Shown: positions 53,915 to 63,500 of the stretch, in pieces
Numbering within the stretch: position 1 is the stretch's first letter
How the letters are laid out: the number at the start of each line of letters is the position of its first letter
Assembly (NCBI RefSeq): GCF_009931115.1
Contig: NZ_CP047491.1
Coordinates: 2,679,501-2,743,500 of the forward strand
Source: Microbulbifer hydrolyticus
GTDB taxonomy: Bacteria; Pseudomonadota; Gammaproteobacteria; Pseudomonadales; Cellvibrionaceae
Direction: 5' to 3'
DNA: 64,000 bases
Notes under the pieces: generated by a model
Told to the model about the DNA's origin: nothing
Database searches by the model: none
Seen by the model: the letters and a program-made list of their open reading frames with translations, nothing else
Translations under genes and position numbers: made by a program

Positions 53915-55114
53915 GTGAATAACGAGTACACACCGGAAGAACAAGAATTTCGAAATCAGGTTCGGCAGTTCCTGAAAGAAAAACTGCCGGAGGATATCCG
54001 CCGAAAGTGCCTTATAGGCATGCACCTCGATAAAGAAGACTGTGAGCGCTGGCAAAAAATTCTGTACCAGCAGGGGTGGGCCGCGGTGAACTGGCCGAAG
54101 GAGTACGGTGGTACCGGTTGGACCGCCACCCAGAAAAACATTTTCGAAACCGAATGCGCCCTGGCTGGCGCTCCGGAGGTTACCCCGTTCGGTATGAAAA
54201 TGGTGGCCCCGGTCATTTTCACCTTTGGTAACGAGGAGCAAAAGCAGCGCTTTCTACCGGATATTCTGGCCAGCAATGTATGGTGGTGCCAGGGCTACTC
54301 AGAACCCAATGCCGGCTCCGACCTTGCCTCCCTGAAAACGACCGCTCAACGCGACGGCGATCACTACATAGTCAACGGGACCAAAACCTGGACCACACTG
54401 GCCCAATATGCCGACTGGATTTTTTGCCTGGTGCGTACCGGTGGCCCACAGGAAAAAAATCAGACCGCAATCAGTTTTCTACTGATTGATATGCGTACCC
54501 CGGGTATCAGCCTGTCGCCCATCCTCACCCTGGACGGCTACCGGGAGGTGAACGAGGTGCACTTCGACAACGTGCGTGTACCGGTGGAAAACCGGATTGG
54601 CGAGGAAGGCAAAGGCTGGACCTACGCCAAGGTTCTTCTCACGCACGAGCGTACCAATATCGCCCGCGTTGCCCATTCCCGCTGCCAGTTGCAGCGCGCA
54701 CGCGAGCTGGCCAATGCCACGCCGGATGGCGACAGCACTCTGATGGAAACACCGTCCTTCGCACAGAAATTTGCCGAGATCGAAATCGAACTGCTCGCTC
54801 TTGAGTACACCGAGCTGCGCACCCTGGACGCAATCCGCACCGGACAGGCGCCGGGGCCCGAATCTTCGATCCTGAAGATCAAAGGCACCGAACTGGCACA
54901 GAGCATCGACGAGCTGCATGCAGAAATCGCGGCAACCGGGGGCCTTCCCTATGTGCCGTGGCAGCTGGACGAAGACTTTGAAGGGGCAAAAGTTGGCAGC
55001 GATAGCGCGATTAACAGCTGGCTGCGCTACTTCAACAACCGCAAGTCATCCATCTATGGCGGCAGTAACGAAATCCAGAAAAACATTATCTGCAAGGCCG
55101 TACTGGGCCTGTAA
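53915..55114 (+). CDS. Acyl-CoA dehydrogenase, subunit with the likely catalytic base
   Basis: This 399-residue flavoprotein of the acyl-CoA dehydrogenase family has motifs WWCQGYSEPNAGSDLASLKT and the C-terminal helical bundle. The usual catalytic Glu of the YEGT loop is replaced by Gly (IYGGSNEIQ). Instead, Glu245 in LLTHERTNIAR lines up with the Glu used by long-chain acyl-CoA dehydrogenase (PQERLLIA). I chose the GTG at 53915, after AGGGG; the frame starts at another GTG, 53888. It is followed 15 nt later by a second dehydrogenase. Confidence 0.88.
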   Translation: MNNEYTPEEQEFRNQVRQFLKEKLPEDIRRKCLIGMHLDKEDCERWQKILYQQGWAAVNWPKEYGGTGWTATQKNIFETECALAGAPEVTPFGMKMVAPVIFTFGNEEQKQRFLPDILASNVWWCQGYSEPNAGSDLASLKTTAQRDGDHYIVNGTKTWTTLAQYADWIFCLVRTGGPQEKNQTAISFLLIDMRTPGISLSPILTLDGYREVNEVHFDNVRVPVENRIGEEGKGWTYAKVLLTHERTNIARVAHSRCQLQRARELANATPDGDSTLMETPSFAQKFAEIEIELLALEYTELRTLDAIRTGQAPGPESSILKIKGTELAQSIDELHAEIAATGGLPYVPWQLDEDFEGAKVGSDSAINSWLRYFNNRKSSIYGGSNEIQKNIICKAVLGL

Positions 55115-55129
55115 CCGGAGGAAGCGTAT

Positions 55130-56251
55130 ATGGACTTTTCATTCAGTGAAGAACAGCAATTACTGCGCGACAGTGTCACCCGGTTTATCAGGCAGGATTA
55201 CGCCTTTGAGACCCGCCAGAAAACCGTCACCAGCAGCGCGCCCTTCAACCGGGAATACTGGCAGACCTTTGCCGAACTGGGCTGGCTACTGGTGCCGTTT
55301 ACCGAAGAGGATGGCGGTCTCGGTGGATCGGCCGTTGACCTGATGGTGGTGATGGAGGAGTTTGGCAAAGGCATGGTGGTTGAGCCCCTGCTTGCCAGCG
55401 CAATCCTCGCCGGCGGACTGATTGCAGAAACCGGCAGCGAGGCCCAGAAAAACGACTGGCTGCTTCCGCTGATGGAAGGGAACCTGCAGCTCGCATTCGC
55501 CTTTGCCGAGCCCCAGAGCCGCTTTGACCTTGGTAATGTAGCGACCACCGCGGAGCCGGACGGCGACAGTTTCCTCCTGCGCGGCCACAAAACCGTGGTA
55601 CTGAACGGCGGCGCCGCGGATACCCTCGTGGTTTCCGTGTGTACCGATAGCCAAAGCGCCGACGGCATCAGCCTGGTTCTGGTGGATGCCAACGCCCCGG
55701 GCGTAACGCGCAACAGCTACAAAACCGTGGATGGCCACAACGCCGCCGAAGTCTATTTCGACAACGTCCGCGTACCCCGCGCAAACCTGCTCGGGGCCGA
55801 AGGGGAGGCCCTGCCGGCTGTCGAGAAAGTCATTGACCGCGCTACCGTTGCGATCTGTGCCGAGGCAGTGGGTGCGATGGAAAGCGCCCTTGAGAAAACC
55901 CTGGAGTACACCAAGACGCGCAAGCAGTTCGGTGTGTCTATTTCCACCTTTCAGGCCCTGCAACACCGTATGGCGGACATGTTCATCGAGTGCCAGCAGG
56001 CGCGCTCCATCCTGATGATGGCGGCCATGCAACTTGATGCGAGTAACGGCGTGGCACCCAAGGCGGTTTCTGCAGCCAAAAGCCGTATCGGCAAAGCCGC
56101 GCGCAAGGTAGGACAGGAAGCTGTACAGATTCACGGCGGCATTGGCGTCACCGATGAACTGGACGTTGCGCACCTGTTCAAGCGTCTGACCAGTATTCAG
56201 TACCTGTTCGGCAGTACTGACTACCACACCCAACGATTTATCAGTGCCTGA
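55130..56251 (+). CDS. Acyl-CoA dehydrogenase, subunit lacking the catalytic base
   Basis: The 373-residue protein is a second acyl-CoA dehydrogenase paralogue. The YEGT-loop Glu is Gly (YLFGSTDYH) and the alternative Glu position is Asp236 (VIDRATVAIC). The FAD and dimer motifs (KQFGVSISTFQALQHRMADM, AVQIHGGIGVTDELDVAHLF) are kept. Such paired subunits form alpha2beta2 enzymes for bulky acyl-CoAs (steroid side chains, pimeloyl-CoA). Its close coupling to the upstream gene supports a heteromer. Confidence 0.88.
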   Translation: MDFSFSEEQQLLRDSVTRFIRQDYAFETRQKTVTSSAPFNREYWQTFAELGWLLVPFTEEDGGLGGSAVDLMVVMEEFGKGMVVEPLLASAILAGGLIAETGSEAQKNDWLLPLMEGNLQLAFAFAEPQSRFDLGNVATTAEPDGDSFLLRGHKTVVLNGGAADTLVVSVCTDSQSADGISLVLVDANAPGVTRNSYKTVDGHNAAEVYFDNVRVPRANLLGAEGEALPAVEKVIDRATVAICAEAVGAMESALEKTLEYTKTRKQFGVSISTFQALQHRMADMFIECQQARSILMMAAMQLDASNGVAPKAVSAAKSRIGKAARKVGQEAVQIHGGIGVTDELDVAHLFKRLTSIQYLFGSTDYHTQRFISA

Positions 56252-56280
56252 ATCCACGCGGGTTGGCATACAGCGGAAAT

Positions 56281-56310
56281 AAAAAAGCGGCCCCGTGGGG
56301 CCGCTTTTTT
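56281..56310. terminator. Bidirectional terminator between acyl-CoA dehydrogenase and pdxH
   Basis: AAAAAAGCGGCCCC, GT, GGGGCCGCTTTTTT is a perfect inverted repeat with A and T runs, placed between convergent genes. Confidence 0.92.
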
Positions 56311-56328
56311 GAATGGCGGGAGGAGCCG

Positions 56329-56976
56329 CTATGGACTGAGGCGTTCCAGCTGCCACTCTCCACCTTCCAGAGCCCGGTATATAAAGCGGTCGTGTAACCG
56401 GGAAGCACGCCCCTGCCAGAATTCCACCGCGTGCGGCTCTACCCGGTACCCTCCCCAGAACTCCGGCCGCGGCACATCCTGGCCATCAAATTTCGCACGG
56501 AAGGATTCGAAATTGTCCTCGAGCACTTTCCGGGAAACGATCGCATCGCTCTGGTGGGATGCCCAGGCGGCAATCTGGCTGTCCCTCGGACGGATGCTGA
56601 AATACTCGTCTGCTTCCGCGTCGCTCACCTGCTCAACAGATCCGCGCACGATCACCTGGCGCTCGAGAAAATGCCATGGGAACAGCAGTGACACTTTGGG
56701 GTTGGCGGTGATGTCCCACGCCTTCTGGCTTTTCAGGTTGGTGTAAAAAACAAACCCGCGAGCATCAAAACCCTTGAGCAGCACGATGCGCTGTGAAGGC
56801 TGGCCCGACGCGTCCGCGGTGCTCAGGCACATCGCACTGGGGTCGGAAATTTCCGCCTTTACCACCTCCTCCAGCCAGGCGCCAAATTGCCCGATCGGAT
56901 CGTCCGCCAGCTCGCTTCGCTGCAGGCCACCCTGCAGGTATTCCCGCCGCCACTTACCAATTTCCATCGCTGTCAT
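56329..56976 (-). CDS. pdxH: Pyridoxamine 5'-phosphate oxidase
   Basis: PdxH uses FMN to oxidise pyridoxine or pyridoxamine phosphate to pyridoxal phosphate. The 215-residue protein has RIVLLKGFDARGFVFYTNL, the FMN site, and FWGGYRVEPHAVEFWQGRAS with RLHDRF near the C-terminus. The start may be 56976 or the ATG three codons in. It completes the PLP pathway begun by PdxJ at 23.5 kb. Confidence 0.97.
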   Translation of the reverse strand: MTAMEIGKWRREYLQGGLQRSELADDPIGQFGAWLEEVVKAEISDPSAMCLSTADASGQPSQRIVLLKGFDARGFVFYTNLKSQKAWDITANPKVSLLFPWHFLERQVIVRGSVEQVSDAEADEYFSIRPRDSQIAAWASHQSDAIVSRKVLEDNFESFRAKFDGQDVPRPEFWGGYRVEPHAVEFWQGRASRLHDRFIYRALEGGEWQLERLSP

Positions 56977-57216
56977 ATCCTTACCACTGTTTCAACAATT
57001 AAACCCTGGAACATCTGACCGCAAGTTTACGCAGTTGCGTGCCAATTCCCAATTTGCGCAATTTTCCCCGTCACAGGCTGTGACTACACTCAATTATCCA
57101 GCGTATTTCCCACCGGAAACGCAGACTCTGCGGACGCTTGCAGGGCAGTTTCGCGCCCGCTACGCTCCGTCGCAAATCTGATAACAACCCACAGCGAGTG
57201 AGTCGGGGTATCGCCC

Positions 57217-58842
57217 ATGCAAACGGCAGAAAATCAAAATCCAAAGAACCCGTCCTGCGCCAGGGTGCTGATGCACCTGTTGCGCCAGTATGACGTCGAC
57301 ACTGTATTCGGTATCCCCGGTGTCCACACCATCGAACTGTACCGGGGCCTGCCAGGCAGTGGCTTGACCCATATCACGCCGCGCCACGAACAGGGCGCCG
57401 CGTTTATGGCCGACGGTTACGCACGCGCCAGTGGCAAACCCGGTGTGTGTTTTCTGATAACCGGCCCCGGGGTGACCAATGCCGCCACCGCCATGGCGCA
57501 GGCCTACTCCGACTCCATACCCATGCTGGTGATCAGCGCGGTAAACCGTCGCGAGGACCAGGGCATGGGGCGTGGCCACCTGCACGAGCTGCCCCGCCAG
57601 CAAGATGTGAGCCGCGCATTCTGTATCTGGCAACATGCGCTGACCAGCGCCGAGCAGCTGCCAGACGCCCTTGCCCGCGCATTTCAGGTAATGCGTGCAG
57701 GCCGGCCCGGGCCGGTGCATATCGAAATCCCCATCGACCTGTTCCCCGCGCCCATGCCCGGACAACTGGAAGATTACCGCGCCACACCGACCCCGAGCCT
57801 GCCGGCCCCCGGGGGTGACGCCATCAGCACCGCCAGCAAGTGGCTGGCCGCGGCCAAAAGCCCCGTCATCCTCTTGGGTGGCGGCGCCCAGCACTGCGGC
57901 GAGGCGGCCACCGCGCTCGCGGACAGACTCGCGGCACCGGTATTCGAGTCCCTCGCCGCAAAAGGTATCGTAGATGAACGCCATCCCCTTTGCGGTGGTG
58001 CCAACCTGAGCTTTGCGTGTGTCCGCGACCGGGTGGAATCCGCCGATGTGGTGATTGCCGTCGCCACCGAACTTGCGGAAACCGACCGCAACCTGGTCCG
58101 TGAAAATTACCACTTCAGTGGCAAGTTGATCCGCGTGGATATCGACCCGGCCCAGCTGGTGTGCAATGCCCGCCCGGATCTCGCCATCTGTGCCGATGCG
58201 GAGGCAACATTGACCGCGCTTTCGGCGGCCGTACCGGACGCCGGCGAGCCCCGTCGCCAGTCCAGCGCGGAGGAGGTGGAATCACTGCTGCGCGCCTGTC
58301 GCAGCGAGTGGTGGCCCGGTTCCGAGGGGCGCTTCCCCTGGGTGCAGGCACTGCGCGATGCGCTGCCCACCGATGGCGTACTGGTTACCGACTCCACCCA
58401 GCTGGCCTACAACACAAACCACGCATTGCCCCTGTACCAGCCCCGCAGCCACCTCACCTGCACCACCGGCTACGGCACTCTGGGTTTCGCCCTGCCCGCA
58501 GCCATCGGTGCTGCCCTCGCCAGCCCGCGCCCGGTGGTCGGGTTGATTGGCGACGGCGGTATCATGTTTACACTGGGCGAATTGGCCGCGGCGGTGGAAC
58601 AGAAACTGTCACTGCCGATACTGGTCTGGAACAACAGCGGTTACGGCGAAATTCGCGATTTTATGGACGAGGCCGCGGTGGAGCAGGAGGGTGTAAACCT
58701 GCAGGCACCGGACTTTGTCGCCCTCGCCCGCGCCTTTGGCGCCGAGGGCTGCCGTATCACCCAGCCGGAGCAGCTGGGCAAAGCGATTGCCGATGCCTTT
58801 ACCCGCAAGGGGCCGACACTGATCGAAATTACGGCTCCCTGA
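57217..58842 (+). CDS. aruI: ThDP-dependent decarboxylase, 5-guanidino-2-oxopentanoate type
   Basis: The 541-residue protein is of the acetolactate-synthase fold. It has the catalytic Glu in RHEQGAAFMADGYAR, the central nucleotide-like domain, and the ThDP motif GDGGIMFTLGELAAAVE with LVWNNSGYGEI. The close pairing with an aldehyde dehydrogenase (58943) and the overall sequence fit the arginine transaminase pathway enzyme AruI. It decarboxylates 5-guanidino-2-oxopentanoate to 4-guanidinobutanal. Other 2-oxoacid substrates remain possible. Confidence 0.8.
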   Translation: MQTAENQNPKNPSCARVLMHLLRQYDVDTVFGIPGVHTIELYRGLPGSGLTHITPRHEQGAAFMADGYARASGKPGVCFLITGPGVTNAATAMAQAYSDSIPMLVISAVNRREDQGMGRGHLHELPRQQDVSRAFCIWQHALTSAEQLPDALARAFQVMRAGRPGPVHIEIPIDLFPAPMPGQLEDYRATPTPSLPAPGGDAISTASKWLAAAKSPVILLGGGAQHCGEAATALADRLAAPVFESLAAKGIVDERHPLCGGANLSFACVRDRVESADVVIAVATELAETDRNLVRENYHFSGKLIRVDIDPAQLVCNARPDLAICADAEATLTALSAAVPDAGEPRRQSSAEEVESLLRACRSEWWPGSEGRFPWVQALRDALPTDGVLVTDSTQLAYNTNHALPLYQPRSHLTCTTGYGTLGFALPAAIGAALASPRPVVGLIGDGGIMFTLGELAAAVEQKLSLPILVWNNSGYGEIRDFMDEAAVEQEGVNLQAPDFVALARAFGAEGCRITQPEQLGKAIADAFTRKGPTLIEITAP

Positions 58843-58942
58843 CGGTCAACAGTACACAACAGAAATAGAACCTATTTTGCCGGCCGATACCGCTTTGCCG
58901 CATCATCGGCCCAGCCACAAATCACCATCGGAAATTAACGCA

Positions 58943-60373
58943 ATGGATTTAACGCAACTCAAGACAAAGCAGCTGTACATCAATGGCGAATGGCGCGACT
59001 CCAAGGGTGGCAGCCTGCACCCGGTGATCAACCCCGCCACCGAGGAGCCCTTGTGCGACGTCATTCAGGGCACACTCGATGACGTGGACGACGCGGTGGC
59101 CGCCGCAAAAGCCGCATTCAAACAGTGGCGCCACAGCCGCGCCGCCAAGCGTCAGGCACTGATGCATGCCATTGCCGACGGCATGGAAGCGCGCAAGCAG
59201 GATCTGATCGACGCGGTATCCGCAGCCCTGGGTTGCCCGCCGCACATCACCGAGTGGTTACATGTCGACGGTCCCATCTACGCCATGCGCTACTACGCCG
59301 ATCGCGCCGCCGTCATGGAACAAACCGAGCAGGCTGGCCACTCTGTAGTGCTGAAAGAGCCCGTGGGTGTGTGCGGTTTTATCACCCCGTGGAACTATCC
59401 CCTGCACCAGTTCGTCGGCAAGGTAGCGCCGGCACTGGCCGCCGGTTGCACCATGATCCAGAAACCCTCGGAGATCACACCGCTGCAGGATTACGTCATG
59501 GCGGAAATCATCGACGCCGCCGGCCTGCCCGCCGGCGTCTTCAACCTGGTGCCCGGCGCTGGCCCGATTGTGGGTGCCGCGCTTTCCAGCCACGTGGATA
59601 TCGACATGGTGTCGTTTACCGGCTCCACCCGCGCGGGTATCGAAGTCGCCAAATGCGCAGCGCCCACGGTCAAGCGTGTGACCCAGGAACTGGGTGGCAA
59701 GTCGCCCCTGATCATCACTCCCGACGCCGATCTCGAAACCGCCGTGCGCTGGGGCTGTGAAGATGTATTCATCAACAGCGGGCAAACCTGCACCGCGCTC
59801 ACCCGTATGCTGGTGCCCGCAGAGCGCTACGAGGAAGCGGTCGAAATTGCCAGGAAAGTGGCTGAAGAAGTTGCCATCGGCACCGGCGCAGACGACTTTA
59901 TGGGCCCCCTCTCCTCCGCCCGCCAGCGCGATATCGTGCGCGGCTGCATCGACAAGGGCATTGCCGAAGGCGCGCGCCTGGTCACCGGCGGCAGCGACAC
60001 TCCCGAAGGCTTCGCCCAGGGCTTCTACGTAAAACCCACCGTCTTCGCCGACGTCACCAACGACATGGCCATCGCCCGCGAAGAAATCTTCGGCCCGGTC
60101 ACCTGCATGATCCCCTACAAGGACATGGACGAAGCCATCGCCATCGCCAACGACACAGAATACGGCCTCTCCAGCGGCGTGTGGGCGAAGGATGCCGAGG
60201 CCGCGATGCCCGTCGTGCGCCGCATCGAAGCCGGTCTTTGCTTCGTCAACGGCGGGGAATTCAATTACGACGCCCCGTTTGGCGGCATGAAGCGTTCCGG
60301 CAATGGACGCGAATTTGGTGCGGCCGGCCTGGACGAGTTTATTGAACTGAAATCCGTGCAACTGCCCGCATAA
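58943..60373 (+). CDS. Aldehyde dehydrogenase (probable 4-guanidinobutyraldehyde)
   Basis: The 476-residue NAD(P)-dependent dehydrogenase has the catalytic Glu in VTQELGGKSPLI and the catalytic Cys in INSGQTCTALTRM, plus PWNYPLHQFVGKVAPALAAG. I chose the ATG at 58943 (MDLTQLKTKQLYINGEW). It starts 100 nt after the decarboxylase and would oxidise its product. The specific substrate is inferred from that pairing. Confidence 0.85.
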   Translation: MDLTQLKTKQLYINGEWRDSKGGSLHPVINPATEEPLCDVIQGTLDDVDDAVAAAKAAFKQWRHSRAAKRQALMHAIADGMEARKQDLIDAVSAALGCPPHITEWLHVDGPIYAMRYYADRAAVMEQTEQAGHSVVLKEPVGVCGFITPWNYPLHQFVGKVAPALAAGCTMIQKPSEITPLQDYVMAEIIDAAGLPAGVFNLVPGAGPIVGAALSSHVDIDMVSFTGSTRAGIEVAKCAAPTVKRVTQELGGKSPLIITPDADLETAVRWGCEDVFINSGQTCTALTRMLVPAERYEEAVEIARKVAEEVAIGTGADDFMGPLSSARQRDIVRGCIDKGIAEGARLVTGGSDTPEGFAQGFYVKPTVFADVTNDMAIAREEIFGPVTCMIPYKDMDEAIAIANDTEYGLSSGVWAKDAEAAMPVVRRIEAGLCFVNGGEFNYDAPFGGMKRSGNGREFGAAGLDEFIELKSVQLPA

Positions 60374-60628
60374 AATCCTGACGCGCCGCTGACATCGGCG
60401 GCGCTGTTGACTGCCCGTTCCGCCATCGCTATCTTTGCTCCCGACATCAAGAGAGTGGCTGACGCCAACGCCAACCTGCCTAACCGGGGCAAGGTGGTTT
60501 CTCTTCACGGAACGTACAATGTGCGGCCTGTGTAGAGGATGGGGCTCTCGCTGAACCGACTCGGTTCCAGCGTTGCAATCCTACCGGGATGCGATTTTTT
60601 ACTGACGAATCGCCTCTTCCGCCGTCAG

Positions 60629-60649
60629 CCCTCCATAATTTTTGGAGGG
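60629..60649 (+). promoter_or_regulatory. Hairpin that buries the RBS of the 71-residue ORF
   Basis: CCCTCCA at 60629-60635 pairs perfectly with TGGAGGG at 60643-60649 across a TAATTTT loop. GGAGG is the Shine-Dalgarno of the ATG at 60653, so the left arm is a built-in anti-Shine-Dalgarno. The absence of a T-tract after it argues against a terminator. Confidence 0.6.
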
Positions 60650-60652
60650 AAC

Positions 60653-60868
60653 ATGTCCGAATTACAGCTATCCAGCACCGACGTTATCGAAATCCAGATT
60701 GCCCCACAGCGCAGCCGAACGGCCGTCCGGGCAGTCAAACGCAGTGATCGAGAACTGCTGTGGCAACTACTGTTCGACACAACGGAAGACGCGCTGGCCT
60801 TCGCTACCCACTGCCGCGCCAGCGACGCACCGGTCACTGCCCACAAGGCTTGTGAATTGGTGGGATAA
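60653..60868 (+). CDS. Small uncharacterised protein (71 residues)
   Basis: I do not recognise this protein. It is soluble-looking, with no membrane segment, and reads like a compact alpha/beta domain: a beta-like start (VIEIQIAPQRSRTAVRAVKR), then LLWQLLFDTTEDALAFATHC. It has a very good ribosome binding site, GGAGGG, 3 nt from ATG, buried in a hairpin. It is flanked by the aldehyde dehydrogenase and repeat copy C. Confidence 0.65.
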   Translation: MSELQLSSTDVIEIQIAPQRSRTAVRAVKRSDRELLWQLLFDTTEDALAFATHCRASDAPVTAHKACELVG

Positions 60869-60984
60869 CCCAAATAGATGGGCCGAATGGGTAATCTCGT
60901 TATAAGAGAGAGCCCAACCTACACTTACGGCTGAATTTTCAACGTTGGTGAGTCAACGTTTTGAGCTTTACGCGAAGGTGTCGA

Positions 60985-61083
60985 TACCGGGTGTTTCCTT
61001 GTGAGACCGTCTGCGGCCAGGACGGCCGCAGCCGAGCCCCCATGGATGGGTTTACGGCGTGTCTCACAAGGAAGCACCCGGTA
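60985..61083 (+). repeat. Structured repeat, copy C
   Basis: A 23-bp outer stem pairs 60985-61007 with 61061-61083 with one U-G wobble. The inner hairpin has a perfect 8-bp stem (61011-61018 with 61024-61031) and an AGGAC loop. The conserved strand GAGCCCCCATGGATGGG / TTTACGGCGT matches copy B almost exactly. Stem bases differ from copy B but stay paired. ACCGCCACC follows the stem. The element ends 79 nt before the kbl start. Confidence 0.85.
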
Positions 61084-61162
61084 GCGGCACCGCCACCAAA
61101 GCTGTTCATGCCTGCTTTAGTTTCCGATTGCCAAAAGCACTACAGGAGCCAATAACAACGCC

Positions 61163-62362
61163 ATGTCCAAGCCCGAGCAATTTTTCCAGCACCTGCGTGA
61201 TGAACTGAAACAGATTGAGGCCGACGGTCTCTACAAGCGCGAGCGCATCATCACCTCACAGCAGGCCGCCGAGATCCAGGTCAACAACGAAGACCAGGTC
61301 CTCAACTTCTGCGCCAACAACTACCTTGGGCTGGCCAACCACCCCGACCTGATCGAAGCCGCCAAAGAAGGCCTCGACCAGTACGGCTTTGGCATGGCTT
61401 CCGTACGCTTTATCTGCGGCACCCAGGATATTCACAAGGCACTGGAGTCCCGCCTCTCGGAATTCCTGCAGACCGAAGACACCATCCTTTACACCTCCTG
61501 TTTCGACGCCAACGGCGGCCTGTTCGAAACCCTGCTCGGGCCGGATGATGCGATCATCTCCGATGCCCTCAACCACGCCTCCATCATCGATGGCGTGCGC
61601 CTGTGTAAAGCCAAGCGCTTCCGCTATGCCAACAATGACCTGGCCGACCTTGAAGAGCAGCTGAAAGCGGCCGACGCCGCCGGAGCAAAAACCAAACTGA
61701 TCGCCACCGACGGCGTTTTCTCCATGGACGGCGTCATCGCCGACCTCAAAGGCATCTGCGACCTGGCTGACAAGTACAATGCACTGGTCATGGTGGACGA
61801 CTCCCACGCCGTTGGTTTCCTCGGCCAGCACGGCCGTGGCACCCACGAATACTGCGACGTGATCGAACGCGTCGATATCATCACCGGCACCCTCGGCAAG
61901 GCTCTCGGTGGCGCCTCCGGTGGTTTCACCTCCGGTCGTAAGGAAATCATCGACCTGCTGCGCCAGCGCTCGCGCCCCTACCTGTTTTCCAACTCCGTGG
62001 CCCCGGCCATCGTCACTGCCTCTCTGAAAGTGCTCGACATGCTGGTAGAGGGCGGCGAGCTGCGCGAGCAGCTGCAGGAGAATTCCGAGTATTTCCGCAA
62101 GCGCATGACCGAAGCGGGCTTCACCCTCGCCGGTGCCGACCACGCCATCATTCCGGTGATGATTGGCGACGCCGCACTGGCCCAGAAAATGGCCGACAAG
62201 ATGCTGGAAAAAGGCATCTACGTGGTCGGCTTCTTCTATCCCGTCGTGCCCAAGGGGCAGGCCCGCATCCGCACACAGATGTCCGCCGCGCACACCCGTG
62301 AGCAGCTTGACCGCTGCATCGATGCGTTTATTGAAGTCGGTAAAGAACTCGAGATTATCTGA
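61163..62362 (+). CDS. kbl: Glycine C-acetyltransferase
   Basis: This PLP enzyme cleaves 2-amino-3-ketobutyrate with CoA to glycine and acetyl-CoA. The 399-residue protein has the PLP motif [15 protein letters not shown] and the PLP lysine in [15 protein letters not shown]. It is the first gene of the kbl-tdh threonine operon, 6 nt from tdh. Confidence 0.97.
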   Translation: MSKPEQFFQHLRDELKQIEADGLYKRERIITSQQAAEIQVNNEDQVLNFCANNYLGLANHPDLIEAAKEGLDQYGFGMASVRFICGTQDIHKALESRLSEFLQTEDTILYTSCFDANGGLFETLLGPDDAIISDALNHASIIDGVRLCKAKRFRYANNDLADLEEQLKAADAAGAKTKLIATDGVFSMDGVIADLKGICDLADKYNALVMVDDSHAVGFLGQHGRGTHEYCDVIERVDIITGTLGKALGGASGGFTSGRKEIIDLLRQRSRPYLFSNSVAPAIVTASLKVLDMLVEGGELREQLQENSEYFRKRMTEAGFTLAGADHAIIPVMIGDAALAQKMADKMLEKGIYVVGFFYPVVPKGQARIRTQMSAAHTREQLDRCIDAFIEVGKELEII

Positions 62363-62368
62363 GCAGTT

Positions 62369-63394
62369 ATGAAAGCATTATCCAAACTCAAGTCCGAGCC
62401 CGGCATCTGGATGACCGATGTCGAGGTTCCGGAGCCCGGCCACAACGACCTGCTGATCAAGATTCGCAAAACCGCGATCTGCGGCACCGACATGCACATA
62501 TACAACTGGGACGAGTGGTCGCAAAAGACCATCCCGGTGCCCATGGTTGTGGGCCACGAATACGTGGGTGAAGTCGTCGGCATGGGCCAGGAAGTGGCCG
62601 GATTCAAAGTGGGCGATCGAGTGAGTGGTGAAGGCCATATCACCTGCGGCCACTGTCGCAACTGCCGCGCGGGCCGGCGCCACCTGTGCCGCAACACCTA
62701 CGGTGTGGGCGTCGATCGCCAGGGCGCATTTGCCGAGTACCTGGTTATTCCAGCACTGAACGCGTTCAAGATTCCGGACAATATTTCCGATGAACTGGCC
62801 TCCATTTTCGACCCCTTCGGCAACGCAGTGCACACCGCGCTTTCGTTTGACCTGGTTGGCGAAGATGTACTGATCACCGGAGCCGGCCCCATCGGCATCA
62901 TGGCCGCGGCAGTGGCCCGCCACGTCGGTGCGCGCCATGTGGTGATTACGGATATCAACGATTACCGACTGGAGCTGGCTAAGAAAATGGGCGCGACGCG
63001 CACCGTGAATGTCAGCAAGGAAAAGCTACCCGATGTTATGAAAGATATCGGTATGACCGAGGGCTTTGATGTGGGCCTGGAGATGTCCGGTGTCGCCGTG
63101 GCTTTCCGGGACATGCTCTCTGCAATGAACCACGGTGGCAAGATCGCCATGCTCGGCATTCCACCGGGCGAGATGGCCATCGACTGGAGCCAGGTCATTT
63201 TCAAAGGCCTGATCCTGAAGGGCATTTACGGGCGGGAGATGTTCGAGACCTGGTACAAAATGGCCAGCCTGATTCAGTCCGGTCTGGACCTGTCCCCGAT
63301 TATTACCCATCAGTTCTCTGTGGACGAGTTCCAGGCAGGCTTCGATACCATGGGGTCTGGAGAATCGGGCAAGGTTATTCTTAACTGGCAGTAA
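62369..63394 (+). CDS. tdh: L-threonine 3-dehydrogenase
   Basis: This zinc medium-chain dehydrogenase oxidises threonine to 2-amino-3-ketobutyrate. The 341-residue protein has the catalytic zinc ligands in [12 protein letters not shown] and [10 protein letters not shown], the structural zinc Cys set in [15 protein letters not shown], and the NAD motif [19 protein letters not shown]. It is coupled to kbl. Confidence 0.97.
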   Translation: MKALSKLKSEPGIWMTDVEVPEPGHNDLLIKIRKTAICGTDMHIYNWDEWSQKTIPVPMVVGHEYVGEVVGMGQEVAGFKVGDRVSGEGHITCGHCRNCRAGRRHLCRNTYGVGVDRQGAFAEYLVIPALNAFKIPDNISDELASIFDPFGNAVHTALSFDLVGEDVLITGAGPIGIMAAAVARHVGARHVVITDINDYRLELAKKMGATRTVNVSKEKLPDVMKDIGMTEGFDVGLEMSGVAVAFRDMLSAMNHGGKIAMLGIPPGEMAIDWSQVIFKGLILKGIYGREMFETWYKMASLIQSGLDLSPIITHQFSVDEFQAGFDTMGSGESGKVILNWQ

Positions 63395-63401
63395 CCCCTT
63401 C

Positions 63402-63433
63402 AAGCCGGGCGGTGGTATACCCCCGGCTTTTAT
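63402..63433 (+). terminator. Rho-independent terminator after tdh
   Basis: AAGCCGGG pairs with CCCGGCTT and is followed by a short T-rich tail (TTATTTC). It ends the kbl-tdh operon. Confidence 0.7.
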
Positions 63434-63500
63434 TTCTCCCCCCCGGTTTGAGCCTGTATGCACAAGTCGCATGCCGCCACAAAAGAGCTGAATCGGGCCA

